DNA of 6,488 bases. It comes from Chloroflexota bacterium (GTDB taxonomy: Bacteria > Chloroflexota > Dormibacteria > CF-121). The position numbers and the translations under genes were made by a program. Below the pieces are notes generated by a model. It was not told the origin of the DNA. It worked only from the letters and a program-made list of their open reading frames with translations, and ran no database searches. This document shows, piece by piece, positions 1 through 5,464 of this stretch (its first letter is position 1; every line of letters starts with the position of its first letter). The stretch lies in the NCBI GenBank assembly GCA_005881235.1, contig VBEQ01000241.1:1-6488 (forward strand). The letters run 5' to 3'.

Positions 1-3000
1 GACCACCTCGACGAACGACGTCGTCCAGATCTGTATCACGGCGCCCAGTGCAGGGGCGACCTTGTCAGGGCCGACGACGGTGACGGCCACGCCAACCGTT
101 CTCCAGGGAAATGCGGCGGTTGGCAGGTTGACGTTCACCCTTGATGGAACAACCATCATCACCACTTTCACGTCTGCCTCCACGCCGCCCTACCAATTCA
201 CGTGGCACACCGCCCATTGGGTCGACGGGATGCATACCCTCGGTGTCTACGCCAGAATGACCGACGGATCCCAGAGCGATAACAACCCGACCACGGAAAT
301 CGTCACGCTGGCCAACGGTGTGACGACGGCGCCAACCAACACCAGCAGCCCCGTCATCACGACCGGGACGACGCCGGCGGCGGGACAGCCCGAGATCGTC
401 GGGGCAGTTGGCAGTGGAGCGGACGGCGCCGCTGGCTCGAACAGTGTCGCCACCGAGGTGCGCGGCTGGTCACCGAACCTCTTCCTCTTCCTGGGCGACG
501 TCTACGAGATGGGCACCTACGAAGAGTTTCAAAACTGGTACGACCCGAGCTGGGGAACGATGCGCAGCGTCACGAATCCCGTGCCGGGGGACCAGGAGGT
601 CTATTACGGAATCCAGGGCTACGAGTGGTACTGGAATAACGAGCTGCCCTACTACTCGTACGACGCGGCGGGTTGGCACTTCATCGCTTTGACCCAATGC
701 GCCTACTCCTCACACTCGTTCCCGCCCGACGGTCTGTGCACTGGCTCCAGCGCCGAGGTCACCTGGCTCAACGACGACCTGGCGAAGCATCCGGGAGCCT
801 GCACCCTCGCCTACTGGCACGAGCCGCGCTTTGCCCTCGACGGCAACGTGCCCCTCGGAAGCCCGGCCGAGCAGCCCCTCTGGGCGCCGCTCGCGAACAA
901 CCATGCCACCGCGGCGATAAATTCCGACCGACACAACTACGAACGCTGGACCGCGATGGACGCGAATGGCAATGCGTCGGCGACGGGAATGTCGGAGTTG
1001 GTCGTCGGCACCGGCAACCATACGTTCGAGCCGGTCAGCGGCTCTGATTCGCGTGTGGTCAAAACCATCACCAATACGCCAGGAGCGCTCAAGTTATCGC
1101 TAACGACCACCACCGCCGGATTCCAGTTCATCGGGCTGGACGGCACGGTCGGCGACTCGGGCAACATCCCGTGCCAGGGCAACGGCACGCTGGCCGGCGT
1201 TGTGACCGACAGCGGCAGCGGCGCGGCGATCGCCGGCGCGACCGTTGCGTACAACGGGACGGGCCCGGCGGGAGCGGTGAGCGGAACGACAACCACCGAC
1301 GGCACCGGTCACTACAGCGTGGCCGGGATCGCCGTGACCACCTACAGCATGATGGCGCAGGCCAGCGGCTATCAGAGTCAGCCGGCCACCGCGACCGTTG
1401 GCGGTGGGTCGACAACCACCCAGAACTTCGCCCTGACCGGCCAGGCCACGCAGCTGAGCGGCACCGTGACCGACGCCAGCACCAGCAAGCCGGTCGCCGG
1501 CGCCACCGTGTCGGCCGGGAGCGGCAGCGCCGTCACCGATACCACTGGCGCGTACACCATCGCCGGCCTGGCGCCCGGCACCTACACCGCGACCGCCTCG
1601 GCGTCCGGGTACGCGAGCCAGAACGCCTCGGTCACCCTGACGGCGGGGAACACCACAACGCAGAACTTCGCCCTGGCGCCGAATCCCGGCACGATCACCG
1701 GGACCGTGACCGACGCGGGAAGTGCCGCGCCTATCGCCGGCGCGACCGTCTCCTACAGCGGCGGATCGACGACCACCGACGGCAGCGGCGTCTACACGCT
1801 GGCCAACGTGGCGGAGGGCAGCTACAGCGTGACGGTCGCCGCGACTGGGTACACCAGCCAGAGCCGCACGGTGACGGTGGGTCCCGGCGCGACCGCGACC
1901 CAGAACTTCGCCTTGACGGCCCAGACGACGCAGCTCAGCGGGACAGTGACCGACGCCAGCACCGGCAAGCCGATCGCCGGCGCCACGGTGTCGGCCGGGA
2001 GCGGCAGCGCCGTCACCGATGCCGGCGGCGCCTACGCGATCAGCGGCCTGGCACCCGGCACCTACACGGCGACCGCCTCCGCATCCGGGTACGCGAGCCA
2101 GGGCGCCTCGGTCACGCTGACGGCCGGCAACACCACGACGCAGAACTTCGCACTGGCGCCGAATCCGGGCACGATCACCGGGACCGTGACCGACGCGGGT
2201 ACCGGCGCGCCGATCGCCGGCGCCACCGTCTCCTACAGTGGCGGATCGACGACCACCGACGGCAGCGGCGCCTACACGCTGGCCAACGTGGCCGAGGGCA
2301 GCTACAGCGTGACCGCCGGCGCGACCGGTTACACCAGCCAGAGCCGCACCGTGACGGTTGGTCCCGGTGGGACCGCGACCCAGAACTTCGCCCTCACGCG
2401 CCCCAACGGCGCGATCACGGGGACGGTGACGAGTGCCGCGACCGGTAGCCCGATCAGCGGCGCCACCGTTTCGTATAGCGGTGGGAGCACGACGACCAAC
2501 GGCAGCGGCCAGTACACGCTCCTAAACGTCGCGCCCGGCACCTACAGCGTGACGGCGAGCGCAACGGGCTACTCGAGCAAGAGCCAATCGGTCGCGGTCG
2601 GCTCCGGTCAGACGGCCACCGCGAACTTCGCCCTGAGGCTGACCCCATTGTTCAGCGACGGGTTTGAAAGCGGCACGCTGAGCAGCTGGACCGCGAGCGC
2701 CGGGTTGACGGTGCAGACGGCGACCGTGCACAGCGGCACTTATGCCGCGGAAGGGTCCACCATCACCGGCCAGACCTACGCCGTCAAGCAGCTGAGCAGC
2801 ACCTACTCCAACCTGTACTACCTCACCTACGTCAACGTGAAGTCGCAAACGACCGGGTTCACGCTGATGGCCGACCAGACGGCCAGCGGTGGCGGGATCA
2901 TCCGCATCTACCTCAGTCCCCAGCATGAGCTGGTGCTATGGAACGACATCACCCAGCTGACCACCACCGGGCCGGCGATCAGCCTCGGGGCCTGGCACTC

Positions 3001-3208
3001 GATCGAGCTGCACGTCATCGTCAACGCGACCTTCAGCACGACCGAAGTCTGGCTGGACGGCGCGCTCGTGCCCGCCTTCTCGAGCACCATGGCAACCCTG
3101 GGCATCCTGCCGGTCGGCCAGGTCCAGCTCGGCAGCCAGGCGGCGCTCCAAATCTACGACGTGGCCTTTGACGATGTTGCGGTTTCAACCAGCCGGATCG
3201 GCCAGTAG
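1..3208 (+). CDS. Large secreted multidomain protein (Ig-like, metallophosphoesterase-like, six CarboxypepD_reg-like repeats, LamG-like), 5' partial
   Basis: The frame is open from base 2 to the TAG at 3206-3208, and no start is visible. The TTG at 62 falls inside a conserved Ig-like motif (ITAPSAGATLSGPTTV), so the true start and any signal peptide lie upstream. Numbering residues from that TTG codon, the domains are: bacterial Ig-like (to ~85); Thr/Pro-rich linker (~86-108); calcineurin/purple-acid-phosphatase-like domain (~110-371); six carboxypeptidase-regulatory-like beta-sandwich repeats (~375-858); and a LamG/concanavalin-like domain (~861-1045) opening with FSDGFESGTLSSW. The composition (Thr, Ser, Gly, Ala rich, few Cys, almost no Lys) suits an extracellular protein. 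It ends just after the LamG-like fold, with no LPXTG motif or C-terminal membrane helix, so it is released or anchored through its unseen N-terminus. Probable role: surface or secreted binding protein with a stalk. Domain identities rest on motif recognition. The exact substrate is unknown. Confidence 0.88.
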   Translation, partial: TTSTNDVVQICITAPSAGATLSGPTTVTATPTVLQGNAAVGRLTFTLDGTTIITTFTSASTPPYQFTWHTAHWVDGMHTLGVYARMTDGSQSDNNPTTEIVTLANGVTTAPTNTSSPVITTGTTPAAGQPEIVGAVGSGADGAAGSNSVATEVRGWSPNLFLFLGDVYEMGTYEEFQNWYDPSWGTMRSVTNPVPGDQEVYYGIQGYEWYWNNELPYYSYDAAGWHFIALTQCAYSSHSFPPDGLCTGSSAEVTWLNDDLAKHPGACTLAYWHEPRFALDGNVPLGSPAEQPLWAPLANNHATAAINSDRHNYERWTAMDANGNASATGMSELVVGTGNHTFEPVSGSDSRVVKTITNTPGALKLSLTTTTAGFQFIGLDGTVGDSGNIPCQGNGTLAGVVTDSGSGAAIAGATVAYNGTGPAGAVSGTTTTDGTGHYSVAGIAVTTYSMMAQASGYQSQPATATVGGGSTTTQNFALTGQATQLSGTVTDASTSKPVAGATVSAGSGSAVTDTTGAYTIAGLAPGTYTATASASGYASQNASVTLTAGNTTTQNFALAPNPGTITGTVTDAGSAAPIAGATVSYSGGSTTTDGSGVYTLANVAEGSYSVTVAATGYTSQSRTVTVGPGATATQNFALTAQTTQLSGTVTDASTGKPIAGATVSAGSGSAVTDAGGAYAISGLAPGTYTATASASGYASQGASVTLTAGNTTTQNFALAPNPGTITGTVTDAGTGAPIAGATVSYSGGSTTTDGSGAYTLANVAEGSYSVTAGATGYTSQSRTVTVGPGGTATQNFALTRPNGAITGTVTSAATGSPISGATVSYSGGSTTTNGSGQYTLLNVAPGTYSVTASATGYSSKSQSVAVGSGQTATANFALRLTPLFSDGFESGTLSSWTASAGLTVQTATVHSGTYAAEGSTITGQTYAVKQLSSTYSNLYYLTYVNVKSQTTGFTLMADQTASGGGIIRIYLSPQHELVLWNDITQLTTTGPAISLGAWHSIELHVIVNATFSTTEVWLDGALVPAFSSTMATLGILPVGQVQLGSQAALQIYDVAFDDVAVSTSRIGQ
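386..1174 (+). other. Purple-acid-phosphatase-like metallophosphoesterase domain with degenerate metal-binding motifs
   Basis: This is a domain within the large surface protein. Fold markers of the secreted bacterial phosphoesterases are clear: LFLGDVYEMGTYEEFQNWYDPSWG (cf. GDxxY block; residues from ~141), PYYSYDAAGWHFIAL, CTLAYWHEPRF, HNYERW and VVGTGNH. Against the family pattern GDxG / GDxxY / GNHE / H / GHxH, the blocks here read GSGA (118 is Ser for Asp), GDVY (Asp146 kept), GDQE (Asp177-Gln178 for Asn-His), WHEP (His253 kept) and SDRH (Asp289 for the first His, His291 kept). The surrounding sequence is well conserved, so this is not simple decay of the reading frame. The likely meaning is a non-catalytic or altered-metal domain. 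Block alignment was done by eye, and motif I is the least certain. Confidence 0.75.
1184..2635 (+). repeat. Six tandem carboxypeptidase-regulatory-like domain repeats, 240-bp period
   Basis: Six in-frame repeats of a beta-sandwich unit lie within the surface protein. Each opens with a G-T-hydrophobic-x-G-x-VT(D/S) strand, followed by (P/A)IAGATVS, a turn ending YTL/YxI, APGTY or AEGSY, SGY or TGY, and closing with TxNFAL. Repeats start near 1184, 1448, 1688, 1928, 2168 and 2408. The last five are spaced exactly 80 codons apart. The first is 88 codons, with an 8-residue insertion near NGTGPAGAV. The pattern matches the CarboxypepD_reg (PF13620-type) fold, usual in extracellular proteins as spacers or binding modules. 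The coding frame is kept in all copies. Confidence 0.88.
1438..2397 (+). repeat. 480-bp tandem duplication of a two-domain unit (A-B-A'-B')
   Basis: Within the repeat array, 1438-1917 and 1918-2397 align without gaps. By eye I count about 51 differences in 480 bases, roughly 89% identity. Repeats 2 and 4 share the type opening TQLSGTVTDAST with ATVSAGSGSAVTD. Repeats 3 and 5 share GTITGTVTDAG with ATVSYSGGSTTTDGSG. Adjacent repeats are much less alike than repeats two apart, so a two-domain block was copied as a unit. Repeat 6 resembles the B type, with a changed opening and end. Many differences are at third codon positions. Confidence 0.85.
2642..3205 (+). other. C-terminal LamG/concanavalin-like domain of the surface protein
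   Basis: Residues ~861-1048 (numbered from the TTG at 62) begin with the common entry motif FSDGFESGTLSSWT. They continue with beta-strand-rich sequence: YYLTYVNVKS, GFTLMADQT, IIRIYLSPQHELVLWND, LGAWHSIELHVIV, TTEVWLDGALV, GQVQLG and the closing IYDVAFDDVAVS. This order (a strand ending in a polar residue, LGxWHxIEL, xVWLDGxxV, final FDDVxV) is typical of concanavalin-like jelly rolls that follow stalk repeats in secreted bacterial proteins. The likely role is carbohydrate or surface binding. No catalytic glutamate motif of a glycanase is evident. The family call is by pattern only. Confidence 0.7.
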
Positions 3209-4241
3209 GCCGCAACCTCCGTCTCCGCTCTTCCCTCCCCCGATCGCGGGGGAGGGTGGGGGTGGAGATTTTCTCAGCGCCGCCTTTGAGGCGATGGATC
3301 ACCGGCGCATTCGCTACGCGTTCCGCAAAGGCTCGGAACAGGTCAACCTCTACGCCCCCGGTTCTGAGGTGGACATCCTGATCGATCCCCTGGAGGTGCG
3401 CGACGCCGAGCGCGCGTTGCGCGAGCAGGGATTTCACCGGCTCGAGGCACCGGGCTCTCCACGCCATCGCTTTTACCTGGCCTTCGATCGCGGCCGCTGG
3501 CTGAAGATCGATGCCAAGCTCGCTCGCGGATCCAGTACGACGACCGGTTCCGGCCCGCACTGGGAAGCCGGGGAACACGTCCTGACTGCCCTCGCCCAGC
3601 GCCGGCCCCTCGGCCTGCGTCGAGCGGGTCCGGTGGTCGCCTTGCTCGGTCCGGACGGGGCCGGCAAAGGCACCATCATCGAGGCGCTCAAGGCGCGCAT
3701 TCCGGCCGGTCTCACCGTCGTCTACCTGGGCGAGCGGAGGAAGACCCCCCATCCTGACTCTCCCCCGCAAGCGGGGGAGGGAAAAAGGACCAGGGCTGGG
3801 GAGGGAGAAACCCGCAGGGTGAGCGCGCTGCGCGAATGCGCCTTCGTCAGCTACCGGGCCGTACGGTTCTGGTCGCTGCTGTTGCGTGGCTACCTCGCGG
3901 CGTGGAGCGGCCACATCGTTCTCTGCGACCGGCATCCCATCGAAGCGCTGGCGATCCGCCCGCGCACGTCGCGCAGTGCGGCGTGGCTCGAGCGCGTCCT
4001 CTTCGGACGGTTGATGCCCTGGCCGGACGCGGTGGCCGTGCTCGATGCACCCGGCGAGGTGCTCTACGCGCGAAAGCGGGAGCACAGTCCCGCGGTGCTC
4101 GAACATCAGCGGCAGCGGTACCGGGACACGTTCGTCCCGCGGGGCGCGCGGTTGATCTCCACCATCAGCGGCGTTGAGGCGGCCATCAGCGAGGCGTCGG
4201 CGCTCGTCTGGGACGCGCTCCGCGAGCGCCGGCGCTGGTGA
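3174..4241 (+). CDS. Nucleotidyltransferase-like / thymidylate-kinase-like two-domain protein
   Basis: The 355-residue product starts at the ATG at 3174 (a TTG at 3168 is also in frame). It overlaps the previous gene by 35 bases. Residues ~33-118 resemble the minimal nucleotidyltransferase-like domain found in glycan clusters: a helix FLSAAFEAMDHRRIRYAF, then GSEVDILIDP (63-72), then WLKIDAKL. Residues ~152-350 form a P-loop kinase with Walker A GPDGAGKGT (159-167) and the DR motif of thymidylate-kinase-like enzymes in LCDRH (Asp252-Arg253). True dTMP kinases are shorter (~210 residues) and lack the N-terminal domain, so this is probably not housekeeping Tmk but a polysaccharide-locus relative of unknown substrate. 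Two palindromic repeats lie inside the frame (near 3221-3264 and 3746-3807). The first makes the start uncertain: the ATG at 3294 is an alternative, but it would remove the first conserved helix. No clear Shine-Dalgarno sequence was seen. The next gene overlaps the stop. Confidence 0.8.
   Translation: MLRFQPAGSASRPQPPSPLFPPPIAGEGGGGDFLSAAFEAMDHRRIRYAFRKGSEQVNLYAPGSEVDILIDPLEVRDAERALREQGFHRLEAPGSPRHRFYLAFDRGRWLKIDAKLARGSSTTTGSGPHWEAGEHVLTALAQRRPLGLRRAGPVVALLGPDGAGKGTIIEALKARIPAGLTVVYLGERRKTPHPDSPPQAGEGKRTRAGEGETRRVSALRECAFVSYRAVRFWSLLLRGYLAAWSGHIVLCDRHPIEALAIRPRTSRSAAWLERVLFGRLMPWPDAVAVLDAPGEVLYARKREHSPAVLEHQRQRYRDTFVPRGARLISTISGVEAAISEASALVWDALRERRRW
3221..3264. repeat. G/C-rich palindromic repeat, copy A (5' end of the kinase-like gene)
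   Basis: A perfect 10-bp inverted repeat, CCCTCCCCCG / CGGGGGAGGG (3233-3242 and 3247-3256), surrounds an ATCG loop and is followed by TGGGGGTGG. This resembles the CTCCCCCG...CGGGGGAG palindromes dispersed in many high-GC genomes. It begins ~12 bases after the upstream stop. It is not followed by a clean T run (TGGGGGTGGAGATTTTC), so it is not a good intrinsic terminator. If the kinase-like gene starts at 3174 the element is translated as SPLFPPPIAGEGGGG. Confidence 0.7.
3746..3807. repeat. G/C-rich palindromic repeat, copy B, inserted in frame within the kinase-like gene
   Basis: The core is CTCCCCCGC-AA-GCGGGGGAG (3760-3779), extendable by two pairs, one of them T-G. It is flanked by CCCCATCCTGA on the left and by AAAAAGGACCAGGGCTGGGGAGGGAG on the right (3782-3807). 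The layout of palindrome plus a trailing CTGGGGAGGG is that of a dispersed intergenic repeat, yet it sits inside the kinase domain between the strand TVVYLGERR and the helix RRVSALRECAF. It is translated without a stop as roughly TPHPDSPPQAGEGKRTRAGE. Its phase matches copy A: both give (S/P)PPxAGEG. Confidence 0.72.
4238..4241 (+). promoter_or_regulatory. GTGA start/stop overlap, translational coupling of kinase-like and APH-like genes
   Basis: GTG (4238-4240) is the start of the APH-like gene and TGA (4239-4241) the stop of the kinase-like gene. Only a weak GAG-type ribosome binding sequence lies upstream (GCGAG near 4222-4226), so reinitiation by terminating ribosomes is the likely mode of translation. 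Confidence 0.7.
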
Positions 4242-5464
4242 ACTTCCGCGCCCTCGCCTCGTTGCTGTTACCGGCGGCACCGGAACTCACCGGTGTCGTG
4301 CTCGAGGCCGACGAGCACTGGTCATTCGACGCACGCGCGCTCGAGGCCGACGTCGTGGTGTGGGGCCGCGCGCCCTGGCCATCGGGATTGCCACTCGCCA
4401 CCCTGGCGCGCGCGGCGCTTTCGCGCGAGCGCGCGATGCAGCGCCTGCGGTACCACCCCCCACGTCCCTGGCACCTGGTGTCGGTGCATCGCCTGCCGCC
4501 GCCGGCGCTGCAGCGACGGCATGGCGAACGGGCTCGCGCTGCCATCCTGGGTGGGGCGCTGCTGCAGTTGACCCGGACAAATCCGGGAATGCGCGTCCTC
4601 GATCAAGCGGCCGAGGCGGCCGGCGGGATCGTTCCGGTTGGTGTCTTCACGGCGGGCTCGGGCGGCTGCATCCTCAGCAGGCTGCACATGCGGGATGGGT
4701 CGGACGCGATGCTGCGCGTCGGTGCGCGCGACGGCACCGCTGACCCTTGCCGTGGAGACGAGGCGCTCCAGTGGTTGGCGAGCGCCGGGATCCCGGCCGT
4801 GCCACGCCCGCTCGGATCGGGCCGCAGCGGCACCTCCCGGTGGACGCTCGAGTCGTGCTTGCCGGGTGAGCGTGCCGGTCGCCCCAGTGAGGCGATGCTG
4901 CACGAGGTCGCCCGCTTCTGCGCCCGTCTGCCGGCCAACTCGGGACCTCCGATCGCGGCGACCGAGGACATCGGGCGAATCGTCACCGCCTTTCCGCGCC
5001 ACGCGAGGCTGCTGGCGACGGTTTCCAGTTTCCTTCGGCCGGTGCTCCGCGCGCTCCCTGGCGTCGCACGGCACGGCGACCTGTGGTCAGGGAACATCCT
5101 GATCCAGCGCGGCACGGTCGCCGGGATCGTCGACTGGGATAACTGGCATCCATCGGCCGTCCCCGGCACCGACCTGCTCCACGCGCTCGCCATGGACGAG
5201 GCCCTTCGTAGCGGGCGCGAGCTCGGGTCGGTCTGGCTCGGCGCGCCGTGGCGGTCGCCCGCGTATCAGCGACTGACGGCCGCCTACTGGCCGGCGCTCG
5301 ATATCTGGCCCAATGCCGCGACTCTCCAGGCCATCGGCATTGCCTGGTGGGCCGGCTATGTCGCGCACAGCCTTACCCGGGATCCAGCGCTCGTCACCGA
5401 CGCTCGCTGGCGCGCGCGCAACATCGACGATGTGCTCGCCTCGCTGGAGCGGACCGTCCTGTGA
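4238..5464 (+). CDS. APH/choline-kinase-fold phosphotransferase with extra N-terminal region
   Basis: The 408-residue product starts at a GTG that overlaps the previous stop (GTGA, 4238-4241), implying translational coupling. The C-terminal ~275 residues carry the aminoglycoside-phosphotransferase-like signature: a Gly-rich strand VGVFTAGSGG (~134-143), MLRVG with Arg160 at the usual beta-3 Lys/Arg position, the helix GDEALQWL, PRPL and the hinge-like TLESCLPG. The catalytic loop is HGDLWSGNIL (His279, Asp281, Asn286), followed by the metal-binding VDWDNW (Asp299). All key catalytic residues are present, so it is likely an active kinase. The substrate is unknown; the context suggests a sugar, lipid or other small metabolite rather than a drug. 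Residues 1-~125 are additional to a usual ~260-300-residue APH and match no domain I recognise. They include VVVWGRAPWPSGLPLATLARAALSRER-type sequence. The next gene overlaps by four bases. Confidence 0.82.
   Translation: MNFRALASLLLPAAPELTGVVLEADEHWSFDARALEADVVVWGRAPWPSGLPLATLARAALSRERAMQRLRYHPPRPWHLVSVHRLPPPALQRRHGERARAAILGGALLQLTRTNPGMRVLDQAAEAAGGIVPVGVFTAGSGGCILSRLHMRDGSDAMLRVGARDGTADPCRGDEALQWLASAGIPAVPRPLGSGRSGTSRWTLESCLPGERAGRPSEAMLHEVARFCARLPANSGPPIAATEDIGRIVTAFPRHARLLATVSSFLRPVLRALPGVARHGDLWSGNILIQRGTVAGIVDWDNWHPSAVPGTDLLHALAMDEALRSGRELGSVWLGAPWRSPAYQRLTAAYWPALDIWPNAATLQAIGIAWWAGYVAHSLTRDPALVTDARWRARNIDDVLASLERTVL
5461..5464 (+). promoter_or_regulatory. GTGA start/stop overlap, translational coupling of APH-like and glycosyltransferase genes
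   Basis: GTG (5461-5463) starts the glycosyltransferase and TGA (5462-5464) ends the APH-like gene, the same arrangement as at 4238. A GGAG at 5446-5449 could add direct ribosome recruitment, although its 11-base spacing is long. Confidence 0.72.

Noticed and set aside
62..64. TTG at 62 as the true start of the large protein
   Set aside because: The frame is open to the window edge, and the codon lies within an Ig-like domain motif that continues upstream.
1171..2448. Plus-strand open frame of 425 codons in the +1 phase of the repeat region
   Set aside because: It yields an extreme Arg/His/Asp/Gln repeat peptide, a by-product of the 240-bp coding repeats read out of phase.
1448..2635. Regular repeats as a CRISPR array or other non-coding repeat
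   Set aside because: The 240-bp period is a whole number of codons, there are no spacers, and the copies encode conserved beta-sandwich domains in one frame.
3233..3256. Hairpin after the surface-protein gene as an intrinsic terminator
   Set aside because: The stem is strong but no T-run follows directly, the same palindrome recurs inside the next gene, and the next gene probably overlaps. A dispersed repeat is the better explanation.
3648..3674. Housekeeping thymidylate kinase (tmk)
   Set aside because: The Walker A and DR motifs fit the superfamily, but the extra nucleotidyltransferase-like domain, the length and the glycan-cluster context argue against the dTMP kinase of DNA precursor synthesis.
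3033..4280. Long minus-strand open frame (415 codons) opposite the kinase-like gene
   Set aside because: Its translation is Arg/Pro/Gly-rich with no recognisable motif. The plus strand here encodes clear P-loop and DR motifs, so this is a shadow typical of high-GC DNA.
4238..5464. Antibiotic-resistance aminoglycoside phosphotransferase
   Set aside because: Only the general fold motifs are shared. The long N-terminal extension and coupling to a glycosyltransferase point to a metabolic substrate.
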